64,000 nucleotides of DNA from Nostoc sp. CHAB 5844 (lineage in GTDB: Bacteria; Cyanobacteriota; Cyanobacteriia; Cyanobacteriales; Nostocaceae), in the NCBI RefSeq assembly GCF_020829595.1, contig NZ_JAIVFW010000010.1, forward strand, positions 87,685-151,684, written 5' to 3'. Below are positions 25,437-34,613 of this stretch, in pieces (position 1 is the first letter of the stretch; every line of letters starts with the position of its first letter). The notes below the pieces were generated by a model, which worked only from the letters and a program-made list of their open reading frames with translations, did no database searches and was not told where the DNA came from. The translations under genes and the position numbers were made by a program.

Positions 25437-26804
25437 CTAGTAAAAATCTTTAGCAATTTGTAGTTCATTGTAGGCTGCAATAAATTCTTCATCTTTAATT
25501 TTGCTATATTTATCCATACTGAGATTAATGAATTCTTCAATGGTTAAACCATACTTATATAAACCTTTACATTGAAATATTGTTGGAGTGCTATATTGTA
25601 AGCCAAAATATCGATGTATTTCATCGTAGATAGGCCAAATAGGCCCATTCATCCAATCCGTGAGAATAAATTCTGAGCTAGGTAAAGAGTAGCTATTGTC
25701 ATTTAGCTCTAAATAGTTAATAATTCGTTGGGCAACCTCAGTTATTAATAGTGTTGTAGGATGACTAAAAGTCAGTAATAACGGTAAAAATATTAAATTA
25801 TTACTAATAAAATCAAATATTTTAATATTCCATCGCTTGTCTCTATTCATTAACTCTAAAAAAGAATTCATAAATATCTGATCTTTTTTTAGGGAATCAA
25901 TACAAACCTTAATATTTTTGGATAAATTATCATTAGAGTTTGCCGTTATCCTATCGTAGTGGAGCTTGAACGCAATGTTTGAATGAGAATCCAGAAAAGG
26001 AGACGAATAAGGTTTAAAACCAACTAAATCAGGATGCAGCCCTCGAAAATAAATATTTGGTAAAATTATGATTTTCTCTCGGGCTAGGTTAAAAAGATTA
26101 GATGTTATTAGCTTGCCAAATTGTTTTTCATCAAAAAGTTCTTGAGTAAGAATAAATTTATATTTTTGAATCAGACTTTCTACTAAACAATTATCTTGAA
26201 ATGATTTACTTAATTCCTGTCGTACAGATAAAACAAAAACATTAAATTTATCTTGAAAGACACTGAGTATTTTGAATAATTCCTCTGCTTGGCAATTACC
26301 TATGAGCAATATATTCTCTTTATTTGTATTTGGATATTTGTAGTCAATTTTTAAGGATTTTGCAGTTTTTCCTAAAAATTCTGGTGAATAGAAAAAAGTG
26401 GATATTTTTTGCTTAATAGTTATCTCAGCACGAGACTCAACAACAAATTGATTCTCTGGGTTTCTACTTAAAAATATATTATATAAAAAGGTAATAAAGA
26501 AATCACAGGCAATTTCTGAGTCTTCTTCAATTAAATAGGTTGATTCAAGATAAGCATGAACATTTTTGAGAAAAGTTGATAAATATTGATAATTTGCAAA
26601 CATTTCCTCTGAAATCTGACGGATACCTTGAAAACTATAAATCTGCAAATCATCAAGTCCTTGTTGGATGTTAATATTATCAATATTTTTGAAAAAAATA
26701 GCTAGATATTTTGCAATTTTTACGTTTTTTTCTGAAAGCATATAATAACAAAATTTTAAGGAATTTGAGAGATGTGGTAGTGTATTGTAATTAAACAGTT
26801 GCAC
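25437..26804 (-). CDS. WcbI-like polysaccharide biosynthesis protein
   Basis: A 455-residue, AT-rich gene. Around residues 165-180 it reads ENILLIGNCQAEELFKIL, the GNCQ motif of WcbI-type putative acetyltransferases of capsule loci, followed by IILPNIYFRGLHPDLVGF, also typical. The N-terminal 150 residues and the C-terminal helical region are unfamiliar. It is the first gene inside the left repeat and lies next to a broken gene. Modification of a surface glycan is the likely role; the exact acceptor is unknown. The length exceeds a lone WcbI domain of about 300 residues. Confidence 0.6.
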   Translation of the reverse strand: MQLFNYNTLPHLSNSLKFCYYMLSEKNVKIAKYLAIFFKNIDNINIQQGLDDLQIYSFQGIRQISEEMFANYQYLSTFLKNVHAYLESTYLIEEDSEIACDFFITFLYNIFLSRNPENQFVVESRAEITIKQKISTFFYSPEFLGKTAKSLKIDYKYPNTNKENILLIGNCQAEELFKILSVFQDKFNVFVLSVRQELSKSFQDNCLVESLIQKYKFILTQELFDEKQFGKLITSNLFNLAREKIIILPNIYFRGLHPDLVGFKPYSSPFLDSHSNIAFKLHYDRITANSNDNLSKNIKVCIDSLKKDQIFMNSFLELMNRDKRWNIKIFDFISNNLIFLPLLLTFSHPTTLLITEVAQRIINYLELNDNSYSLPSSEFILTDWMNGPIWPIYDEIHRYFGLQYSTPTIFQCKGLYKYGLTIEEFINLSMDKYSKIKDEEFIAAYNELQIAKDFY

Positions 26805-26823
26805 TTTTGTCTACTACTTCTTG

Positions 26824-27399
26824 CTAAAAAAAATGTCGGTCGAAATGTTGCTTAGAGTGCGTCGCTAGTTTTCTTGCCAAGGCATCATCATTTAGCAGTA
26901 GGCAAATCATTTGCTCAGAGAATTGTGCAAAGAAATCATCTAGTTTCCCACTCAGCAAAAAGTCAAAGTTATCAATCTTATGTTCTCTTTTCAGCAAAAT
27001 CTCTACAGCAGCATTGATCATTAAGCGACAAATATCATGAGATGGATTGTAGCCTTCTACTGCGTCCCCAATAACTAACTCCACCCTAAGCTGAGTGAGT
27101 ATGTAAACTAATTCTTAAGTCAGTCTAATAAATAAATCAAAGTCTCGATTTAGAATTGCTGCATAAATTTGTTTATCTGAATATCGACCATAAATATTAC
27201 CTTGTTTGGCATTAACTTTTTTGAGAACTTTTGTAGTTGAGTCTAGCCTCGACTTGCCTGAAGACCCAGAGCCATCTGTTAGAACGAATACATAGGGTTG
27301 AGCTAACTCTAACCAATCATGAACTCTAATCTCGTGTCCTGGATGGGCAATGATTAGAGCGCTGCAAGAGTTAGTTAAACAATCGTTGGGTTCATTCAT
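26824..27399 (-). pseudogene. Gene of a conserved hypothetical protein broken by one in-frame stop
   Basis: Two open segments (27399-27118 and 27114-26824) lie in the same frame, separated only by TAA at 27115-27117. Read through, the product is about 190 residues: SALIIAHPGHEIRVHDWLEL and FVLTDGSGSSGKSRLDSTT, then the stop, then ELVIGDAVEGYNPSHDICRL. The AHPGHE and VVGDAxEGYNP pattern suggests a LmbE/PIG-L-like hydrolase relative, assigned with low confidence. A single nonsense change is the simplest explanation, so it is a recent pseudogene unless the stop is read through or is a sequencing error. Confidence 0.7.
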
Positions 27400-27562
27400 T
27401 TTTATTCAATTAAAAAACTATCTTATCCTTTTTATAGAGAGGCTAATTAATTTATTATTTTAAAATTGCTATATATTTTAATAATAGTTAAAATATTCTA
27501 AATATTACAATTTTGATAAAATTACTATAAATATCTTTATTCCCACTAACAGAAGATCTGCG

Positions 27563-28834
27563 ATGCTGAGACGTTTAGCTAATTATTTTTTAAGAAATTT
27601 CTTAAAAAAACAGAAATTTGTTTACTCTGAGATGACAAACCAAGAGTTTGTGGAACTTTGCTATAGAGTAATTCTTGAGCGTTCATCTGATGAAGCAGGT
27701 TTGTTAAATTATACTCATGCGCTTGACTCTGGCCTGTCTACACGAGAAACTGTACTTCTTCAAATTACTGAATCGCAAGAACATCAAAGTAAAAAGTCTT
27801 CTTTAACCCAGACTGAACAGGAGCCAAAAAATATTTACAGTGAAAACTATTTGATGACTAATGAAGAATTTATAGAATTTTGTTATCAAAAAATCTTAAG
27901 GCGTAATGCTGATGAATCAGGTAAACTGAATTACTTACGTCAGCTTGAGTCTGGTGAACTTACAAGAGAATCTCTGCTTTTACAATTGGGTGAATCAGAG
28001 GAATTTCAATTAGCGATCGCATCTAATAAATTTGTACACACTGGACATTTTTTCTCCGCAGTAGCATCTCTAGAAGATAGAGAAACTGATATTTCTACCT
28101 TTATACCTGGCGTTGAGTTGAATACTCAAAAGCAGATTGAACTATTGTCTGAATTGCAGCAATATTTTGCCGAATGTCCATTTCCTGAATGGAAAACAGA
28201 TGAGTTTCGCTACTATTTTGCTAATCCTGCTTACGGACATACTGATGGATTAATTCTTTATAGTATGCTCCGCCATTTTCAACCAAGTAAAATCGTTGAG
28301 GTAGGTTCAGGATTTTCCTCATGTGCCATCTTAGATACTAATCAGAACTTTTTTAATAGCAAAATTGAACTGATATTTATTGAACCTTATCCAGATTTAC
28401 TTTATTCTCTTATCGGCTCTGATGATCAACAAAGTAATAATATAATTGCTAAGAGATTGCAGGATGTTGACTTAGGCTTATTTAGAGACCTTGAAGAAAA
28501 TGATATTTTGTTTATTGATTCTACTCATGTATCAAAATTAAATAGTGATGTTAATAGAATTTTTTTTGAAATATTACCTATACTTAAGAAAGGTGTAATC
28601 ATTCATTTTCATGATATTTTTTGGCCTTTTGAGTACTGTAAAGAATGGATACGTGAAGGTAGAGCATGGAATGAAATTTATATGCTACGAGCTTTTCTGG
28701 AATTTAACCCTTGCTTTGAAATTATTTTTTTCTTTTCTTATTTAAGAGAAACTCAAACAAATTTTATTCAACAAACAATTCCGAGAAATATTATCCAGAA
28801 TGGCACTAGTTGTTGGTTAAGAAAAATACTTTAG
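27563..28834 (+). CDS. Two DUF4214 repeats fused to a class I SAM methyltransferase
   Basis: A 423-residue protein, the only plus-strand gene of the glycan island. Residues 24-73 and 96-145 are two DUF4214 modules (MTNQEFVELCYRVILERSSD and MTNEEFIEFCYQKILRRNAD), usually found on surface or exported polymer proteins. Residues 195-415 form a methyltransferase: KIVEVGSGFSSCAIL is motif I, LIFIEPYP the acidic loop, DILFIDSTH motif IV and GVIIHFHDIFWPF follows. Similar fusions occur in glycan loci, suggesting methylation of a sugar or lipid carrier. It runs opposite to its neighbours. Confidence 0.75.
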   Translation: MLRRLANYFLRNFLKKQKFVYSEMTNQEFVELCYRVILERSSDEAGLLNYTHALDSGLSTRETVLLQITESQEHQSKKSSLTQTEQEPKNIYSENYLMTNEEFIEFCYQKILRRNADESGKLNYLRQLESGELTRESLLLQLGESEEFQLAIASNKFVHTGHFFSAVASLEDRETDISTFIPGVELNTQKQIELLSELQQYFAECPFPEWKTDEFRYYFANPAYGHTDGLILYSMLRHFQPSKIVEVGSGFSSCAILDTNQNFFNSKIELIFIEPYPDLLYSLIGSDDQQSNNIIAKRLQDVDLGLFRDLEENDILFIDSTHVSKLNSDVNRIFFEILPILKKGVIIHFHDIFWPFEYCKEWIREGRAWNEIYMLRAFLEFNPCFEIIFFFSYLRETQTNFIQQTIPRNIIQNGTSCWLRKIL

Positions 28835-28837
28835 ATT

Positions 28838-30193
28838 TTAAGAAGTAATAAAGCGGATTGCTTGGGTAATTCCGCTGGTATCGGAATCAAGCCAAAGATT
28901 TTCTGAGATTTCTGGAAATTCTTCACCAACTCTTTTGGCAAAATATTTAGTCACAATCGGGTTAGAAGACAATCGGTAGAATAAAGTCATGGTGGTGGAG
29001 ATAATTTGTACAAGTTGCGCTGCATAAGTTGATGGCAAGTGCTGCTTTTCTAGTAATGCTTTTCCTTTCAAACCCATTTCTATAAAAGCGTCAGGGTTAG
29101 CGTGAAAGTTCTGTAAATGAGTTTGAATATCTTGAACTTCACACTCTAGACGCACTTTAGCGACGGTATCTGATGGCAAATAGTGATACCAACTTATGTC
29201 TGTAACTAGGCTAGGCAAAGCGTGCTGCCAAATCCACAGCTGAGATAAGGATGCTTCTCCCATAGATGGATAGCGGAGGTTAATTGCTAAATGAGCTTGG
29301 CTTAATGCTTCATGCAAAACATAATCTGGCACAAATCCATGAACACTAACATGATTCTGTAACCCTAGTGTGCGAATTTGTTTTTGTAAATATTTTTTAT
29401 CCCAAACAGTACCGTAAATATGCCAATGGAAATCTTGTTTTTGCGGTAGGGTTTGCAATGCTTTTAAAACTTGATCTATACGTCGATTCAAATTTAAATG
29501 CCCAAAAGTGATTAATTTATATGGAGGAGTAAGAGTTCGGGGGGTAACAGATCTAGATAAATATGTGAAGTTATAACAAAGTGGCAAATAATGAACAGGT
29601 ATGTGTAATTTTTTTAGGAGATTTTGCTCTACTTCTGGATTATGAACAATAACTCCTAAAGATCCCGCGATCGCTAATTCTGTCAGAGGAAAATTTTCAG
29701 CCATCCACTCAGTAGAAATTTGACTATTCCAAAATCTCTCAGCCAGTTTTTTTCCAGTCTCACCATAGTAATAAGACATTAATTGTAAATAAGTTTTTTG
29801 GTCTTGCCACCTGTCTCTGTATATTCCACCAAATAAGTGATGAAGACTTGCATCATGAAGAACTACTAAACCTGGAAATTGCTGACTCATTTGCCAAATA
29901 TTTGTATGAAAATCTGCATTATTTCCAATATGGTAAATATTCAGGTCAGCTTCATACAATTCAGCCAAAGGGAAGCAAGAAAAATTATAGGTTCTGACAA
30001 CCGCATAGCGGGTAATCTCTGGCTCGTAAACTTCTTGTTCTGTCCAAATTGTTACTTCTACAAACTCGCTAAGTTCTTTCATAAGTCTGGCTGTGTAATC
30101 TGCTATGCCCGTGCGTGCTGGCGGTATAGGAGAGAACCAGTTAATTTTTAAACTGTATGAATCTTTTTTCTTTGTAGGTAGTTGGGTTTGCAT
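28838..30193 (-). CDS. Glycosyltransferase, GT-B fold (family 4-like)
   Basis: A 451-residue GT-B enzyme started at ATG 30193; this start leaves two bases after the upstream gene's stop, while the longer frame to 30229 would overlap that gene. WFSPIPPARTGIADYTARL at the N-terminus is the donor-fold glycine loop of this group. The C-terminal half has YKLITFGHLNLNRRIDQVLKAL and INLRYPSMGEASLSQLWIW, where the glutamate pair contacts the nucleotide sugar. It belongs to a minus-strand run of three glycosyltransferases followed by ABC export genes, consistent with building a surface polysaccharide. Confidence 0.82.
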   Translation of the reverse strand: MQTQLPTKKKDSYSLKINWFSPIPPARTGIADYTARLMKELSEFVEVTIWTEQEVYEPEITRYAVVRTYNFSCFPLAELYEADLNIYHIGNNADFHTNIWQMSQQFPGLVVLHDASLHHLFGGIYRDRWQDQKTYLQLMSYYYGETGKKLAERFWNSQISTEWMAENFPLTELAIAGSLGVIVHNPEVEQNLLKKLHIPVHYLPLCYNFTYLSRSVTPRTLTPPYKLITFGHLNLNRRIDQVLKALQTLPQKQDFHWHIYGTVWDKKYLQKQIRTLGLQNHVSVHGFVPDYVLHEALSQAHLAINLRYPSMGEASLSQLWIWQHALPSLVTDISWYHYLPSDTVAKVRLECEVQDIQTHLQNFHANPDAFIEMGLKGKALLEKQHLPSTYAAQLVQIISTTMTLFYRLSSNPIVTKYFAKRVGEEFPEISENLWLDSDTSGITQAIRFITS

Positions 30194-30195
30194 CT

Positions 30196-31242
30196 TTATT
30201 TCAATAGCTTTTCTACAATATTTGACCAATCAATATTCAAACTTTTATATTTTTCACGAGCCTGTTGTCCCATTTGGGCTGCTTGATGAGTATTAACCCA
30301 GAGTTGATCCATTGCATCGGCCATTGCTTGCGGAGTTGGTTCTACCACCCAACCAGTTTCTCCTGAACGCACGAACTCCAATGGTTCTCCTGAATCGGTA
30401 CAGGTAATAATCGGTTTTGCAGACAGCATTGCTTCTAGGGTGACATAACCATAATCTTCATCTACTGGAGGATAAACAACTCCTTTGGACTGGGCATAAT
30501 ATTGAATTTTTTCCGACTCGCTAATTCTGCCAAGAAATATGGCGCGATCGCTTACTTGCAGTTTTTCAGCTAAAATTTCTAATGTCTTTATATAGTCATC
30601 AACATCAGCAGCTCCAGCAAACAGAACTTTGATAGGCTGTTTTGTCCATGACAAAGCTTGAATAATTAGCTCTTGACGCTTCATTTGTGTAATTCGACTA
30701 GGGAAAAAAATGTAATCTCTAGGAAGATCGCAATAAAACTGAGCGGCATTTCGTGGAGGATGGTATAAGTATGGACAATCCAAGTGATTAAAAACGCTTA
30801 ACCTGCGAGAAACATTACGAGAATTTGTATAAATTTGTCGGCTTTCTAAAAATGCGTTTTGGTCAGCCCGATAGACTGCGGCTCTAATTTGTAAACTATT
30901 AGACGCATGGTGCAAATTGCCTAAAGGTGTATCCCACAGATCGTAAGCTGCTCGATACTGATGAATTAGCCAAATAACTTTATTTGGATGAGGAATCAAG
31001 TAAGCAGGAAAACTGAGAGGAATCAAGCGCTCAATGTCTTTTTTTCCAGGACGAGTCACTTCTAACAATCGGCAAGCTAGTATATTGTCTAGAAGCTTCT
31101 CTGGTGAATAATCGGTAAATGGAATAGAAATCGTATCGACTAAATGACCAGCAGCTTGAAGGGCATATACTAATTCTTCCGCATGAATTTCAGCACCTCC
31201 AAAAACAAATGGAGTACAAGTTCTGGCAACTACAATTCTCAT
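30196..31242 (-). CDS. Glycosyltransferase family 4 protein
   Basis: A 348-residue GT-B enzyme. The N-terminal FVFGGAEIHAEELVYAL is the acceptor-side glycine loop. The C-terminal domain has IFFPSRITQMKRQELIIQAL (the SR...KR nucleotide-diphosphate contact) and VYPPVDEDYGYVTLEAMLSA (the E-x7-E motif of GT4). It ends two bases before the next glycosyltransferase start, implying co-translation. Donor and acceptor sugars cannot be inferred. Together with its neighbours it likely assembles an exported glycan repeat unit or chain. Confidence 0.85.
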   Translation of the reverse strand: MRIVVARTCTPFVFGGAEIHAEELVYALQAAGHLVDTISIPFTDYSPEKLLDNILACRLLEVTRPGKKDIERLIPLSFPAYLIPHPNKVIWLIHQYRAAYDLWDTPLGNLHHASNSLQIRAAVYRADQNAFLESRQIYTNSRNVSRRLSVFNHLDCPYLYHPPRNAAQFYCDLPRDYIFFPSRITQMKRQELIIQALSWTKQPIKVLFAGAADVDDYIKTLEILAEKLQVSDRAIFLGRISESEKIQYYAQSKGVVYPPVDEDYGYVTLEAMLSAKPIITCTDSGEPLEFVRSGETGWVVEPTPQAMADAMDQLWVNTHQAAQMGQQAREKYKSLNIDWSNIVEKLLK

Positions 31243-31326
31243 TAGACAACATTAGAAATATTTAAAATCACTATTGATAAATGTTCTGTTTATTACCACT
31301 GTCTTATTTAATGTATTTTAGATAGA

Positions 31327-32628
31327 TTAATATCCAACCAACAAATTTTCTAGAATTTTACTTAGCCTTTGTTGATATTTACCAAAGCTAAATTCACTAG
31401 CTCTAATGTATCCTTTCATGCTAATTTCCTGCCGTAGTGATTGGTTTTTGACTATTTTTAAGATTCCTTGAGCAATACTTAAAGTACTCTGAGGATCTTC
31501 TATATACAATGCAGCATCAGCACAAACCTCTGAAAGTGAACCTGCTTTAGATGTCAAAACAGGACATCCTACCTGCATTGCTTCCAAAGGAGGCAGTCCA
31601 AACCCTTCATAAAGTGAGGGAAAAATAAAAGCTAGCGCATTTCTTAATAAGATAAATTTTTCTACATGAGAAATATAGCCTAGATACCTAATCTTATTTT
31701 CACTATTTAACGAATTTAGTAATGGTATAATTTCTGGATTACCAACATCTTTTTCTCCTATAATTATTAAAGGTACGCCAACTTTGTCTTGTACTCCTAA
31801 ATATGCTTCAATAAGCCGAAAAACATTTTTACGTTTCTCTAAAGAACTGATAAATAACAAGTAGTTTTGACGTTGGATATGATATTTTTTTAACACTAAA
31901 GATTCATCTATTTTTTTGAGAGGCAAGAAAGGAAGATCAGTTAGTGGTTCATAAACTGTTATGATCTTCTGTTCATACTTTGGAAAAATCGCTAACAGCT
32001 CTCGACGTGAAGTTTCAGAAACGCTGAGAATAAGATCTGAGTAACGCAACATATTATGCACTCGGCGATAAAAGATAAATGTATTATCGGGGTGATCATT
32101 ACGCGTAATAGGAATAATATCATGAAGTGTTTGCACAAGTTTAGTTTGGCGTGGAACGCGAATATTAGAAGGAGAAGTACAGAATACTATATTAAAGTTG
32201 TGATTTATGTTGAGTTTATAAGCACTTCCAAGAAGTCTTGGTTGAACATTTTGTGCTAACTGGTAAATGGATTTTTGATTTAAAAATCCCTTCAGGTTAT
32301 GCAAAAATGTCAGGCGATCGCTAGTTTCTGTAGTTCGCTCACGATCTATTTTGACTAAAGGCGAAAGACCAAGCTGACTTTGAAGCCAATGAGCCATTAG
32401 CTTAGATATAGAAGAATGATTAGATGGATTTTCTAAATGTTTCTCAATAATAATTTGTTGTGCTAAAGAATAATTTTTTGTACATTTTGCTCCTGTAATT
32501 AAGTAGTTTGTATATCCAAGATAGTCAGTGCATTTCAAAAGTATTTTTGTATAAATTGCAATCCCTCGATGAACAAACTGTTCTAAGTCCGGAGAAAAAA
32601 AAGCAATTTTATATGGATATTTATTCAT
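31327..32628 (-). CDS. Glycosyltransferase family 4 protein
   Basis: A 433-residue GT-B enzyme. VQTLHDIIPI (H-D acceptor-side motif) and SVSETSRREL are typical of GT4 mannosyl/rhamnosyl-type enzymes. LLFISSLEKRKNVFRLIEAYL carries the EKRKN nucleotide-sugar contact and FIFPSLYEGFGLPPLEAMQVG the E-x7-E pair. An N-terminal YKIAFFSPDL starts the fold properly. It is encoded 84 bp before the preceding glycosyltransferase gene in the same direction. The codon use is AT-rich like the rest of the island. Confidence 0.87.
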   Translation of the reverse strand: MNKYPYKIAFFSPDLEQFVHRGIAIYTKILLKCTDYLGYTNYLITGAKCTKNYSLAQQIIIEKHLENPSNHSSISKLMAHWLQSQLGLSPLVKIDRERTTETSDRLTFLHNLKGFLNQKSIYQLAQNVQPRLLGSAYKLNINHNFNIVFCTSPSNIRVPRQTKLVQTLHDIIPITRNDHPDNTFIFYRRVHNMLRYSDLILSVSETSRRELLAIFPKYEQKIITVYEPLTDLPFLPLKKIDESLVLKKYHIQRQNYLLFISSLEKRKNVFRLIEAYLGVQDKVGVPLIIIGEKDVGNPEIIPLLNSLNSENKIRYLGYISHVEKFILLRNALAFIFPSLYEGFGLPPLEAMQVGCPVLTSKAGSLSEVCADAALYIEDPQSTLSIAQGILKIVKNQSLRQEISMKGYIRASEFSFGKYQQRLSKILENLLVGY

Positions 32629-32716
32629 GTATTTGGTTGGGATGTATAAGCTATTTATTAAAATTTATATTCTCTTTGTATTAGAAATGCTCAATAGAGA
32701 GAGCAATGTTGATAGT

Positions 32717-33457
32717 TCAGGGATTCTTTGTAGTTGTGAGGTATGCTTCAACGACTTGGTTGGCATCTCCTATTAATTTCACTTTTCCCTTATCCAACCA
32801 AATTACCCATTCACACGACTGTCTAATAAAACCCAAATCATGAGAAACCAGCAAAACTGTGGTATTTGCAGCCCAAAACTTTTCAATTCGCTGCTTGCAT
32901 TTATTCTTAAAACTTTCATCCCCAACTGATAGTACTTCATCAAGAATCAAAATATCTGGTTGTACGTCGGTGGCGATCGCAAAACCTAACCGTGCAACCA
33001 TGCCGGATGACAATACTTTTACTGGTACTAAGGAATACTCTTGTAGTTCCGCAAACTCTAAAATTGATGCTGCTCTTTTCCGCATTTCTTGTCGTGAAAA
33101 TCCCAACATTACTCCATAAAAAATAATGTTATCCATCACAGAAATTTCTGGATCGAACCCTGCACTCAACTCAATTAATGGCGCAATTTGCCCGCTCACT
33201 CGCACAACTCCTTGCTTAGGCTGCAAAATCCCACAAATTACCTTCAAAAGAGTAGATTTTCCTGCACCATTCGCCCCAACAATTCCGACTTTTTCGCCCG
33301 ATTTCACCACTAAATCAATTCGATCTAGCACCAACTTCTTAGCAGGGTAGCGATACTTTCCTTCTAAAAACGACAAGATAGTTTTCTTCAAGTCATAAGA
33401 AAATTCTTCTTGAGTCCGTCGCCACAGAGAAACTTGATTCAGACGAATGACTTCCAT
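32717..33457 (-). CDS. Polysaccharide ABC exporter ATP-binding subunit (Wzt-type)
   Basis: A 246-residue ATPase with Walker A GANGAGKST, signature LSSGMVARLGFAIA, Walker B ILILDEVLSVGD and the switch histidine in LLVSHDLGFI. SAGFDPEISVMDNI and GRDLxx-like loops are those of Wzt/TagH/RfbE ATPases. It lacks the C-terminal carbohydrate-binding extension of O-antigen Wzt, so it resembles the short version. Its start directly follows the stop of the permease gene. The pair would flip a lipid-linked glycan across the inner membrane. Confidence 0.9.
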   Translation of the reverse strand: MEVIRLNQVSLWRRTQEEFSYDLKKTILSFLEGKYRYPAKKLVLDRIDLVVKSGEKVGIVGANGAGKSTLLKVICGILQPKQGVVRVSGQIAPLIELSAGFDPEISVMDNIIFYGVMLGFSRQEMRKRAASILEFAELQEYSLVPVKVLSSGMVARLGFAIATDVQPDILILDEVLSVGDESFKNKCKQRIEKFWAANTTVLLVSHDLGFIRQSCEWVIWLDKGKVKLIGDANQVVEAYLTTTKNP

Positions 33458-34264
33458 CTATAGCAAATCCATGAATGAAGATTGCAACCAGCGAAAGCAA
33501 GTTATTCCTAGAGTCAAAAAAATAATCCCACTCAAAAGAGATTGTACAATCAGGTGAATTTCTGGCACTGCTCCTGATAAGGAAATTTGACGGATACTTT
33601 CAATCACTGGTAACAAAGGATTCAGTACTAAAAATGCCTTTATTGTTGCTGGCACAATTACTACTGGATAGAATATGGGGCTACTCAACCAAAGTATAAA
33701 AACAACCAATTCATAGAAGTAAGGCAAATCTCTAAAAAATACAAATAAAGCACTCACTAGCAAGCTAATTCCAATACATCCAAGAACCATTGCTAGTAAG
33801 GGTAACAGCAACACCAATACGTTGACTAAACTTTTGGAATTAATTAATGTCATTAATGCTAATAACGGGAACACTCCGACTGCAAACTGAAAGACATTCG
33901 CTACAACCATTGATACAGGAAAAATACTTACTGGCAAGCTAATTTTGTTCAACAACATCCCATTGTTCACCACACTTAATAAGGCTTGCCCTGTAGATGC
34001 TGAGAAGAAGTTAATCACTACCAGTCCTGTGAATACTGCCAGCACATAGTTAAAAATAGAATTATCATAGTAAGAGGCGAAGGTAGTACCAAAAATTGCT
34101 GTATACGCTCCTGTCATCAGTAGTGGATTGAGCAGCGACCAATACACTCCTAAAAACGATCCTCGGTAACGCACATTTAAATTCCTCGCTACCAAGACTT
34201 GTAGCAATTCCCCGTAATGCCGCACTTGTGATCGCTGCAAATTTGCTTTCAATTGCAAGAACAT
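33458..34264 (-). CDS. Polysaccharide ABC exporter permease (Wzm/TagG-type)
   Basis: A 268-residue membrane protein with six hydrophobic segments and the ABC-2 permease N-terminus LLQVLVARNLNVRYRGSFLG, leading to YWSLLNPLLMTGAYTAIF, which is characteristic of TagG/RfbA/Wzm subunits. The next gene, one base on, encodes the matching ATPase. It opens the minus-strand export and glycosyltransferase run of the island. It carries no recognisable signal peptide. The promoter should lie in the 34265-34432 gap; no clear element was picked out there. Confidence 0.88.
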   Translation of the reverse strand: MFLQLKANLQRSQVRHYGELLQVLVARNLNVRYRGSFLGVYWSLLNPLLMTGAYTAIFGTTFASYYDNSIFNYVLAVFTGLVVINFFSASTGQALLSVVNNGMLLNKISLPVSIFPVSMVVANVFQFAVGVFPLLALMTLINSKSLVNVLVLLLPLLAMVLGCIGISLLVSALFVFFRDLPYFYELVVFILWLSSPIFYPVVIVPATIKAFLVLNPLLPVIESIRQISLSGAVPEIHLIVQSLLSGIIFLTLGITCFRWLQSSFMDLL

Positions 34265-34432
34265 CTCGAATTACCCACACCAAAAATAAAAAAGAGAAAT
34301 AAAATTAGTAAAGTTTTCACAGAGTTAACACGTCTGTTTGCGAAAATAAGTTTGTGATTCAGTTTTTCTTATACAATTTGTTTCTGCCATTTTTAGTAGT
34401 AACTGTAAACTGTTTAGCTTGGCACATATTTG

Positions 34433-34566
34433 ATAGTAAGCCTCAAGTTTTGAAAGAGCAAGAAGCGTAGAGCAAAAAATTATGTTTGAAAATTGCCTAT
34501 AAATTAATACATTTGAGTATGTAGGCAAATTTCTCAGTATAGTTCCCAAAAATAAAAGCGATCGCC
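34433..34566. repeat. Right copy of the direct repeat bracketing the glycan island
   Basis: A 134-bp segment matching 25229-25366 in the same orientation. It lies in the 349-bp gap between the permease gene and rca and has no intact start codon: the ATG of the left copy has changed (GCGCAT there, GCGTAG here). It is therefore a relic of the small membrane-protein gene's 5' end. The remainder of the gap (34265-34432) shows no gene. Confidence 0.8.
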
Positions 34567-34613
34567 GTTTGTATTAATGGTGCGATCGCCTTTTACAATC
34601 AATCTATTAATCG

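Noticed and set aside
30196..30229. Longer N-terminus of the glycosyltransferase to 30229
   Set aside because: It would overlap the upstream gene by 34 bp and adds unconserved residues; ATG 30193 gives a two-base gap.
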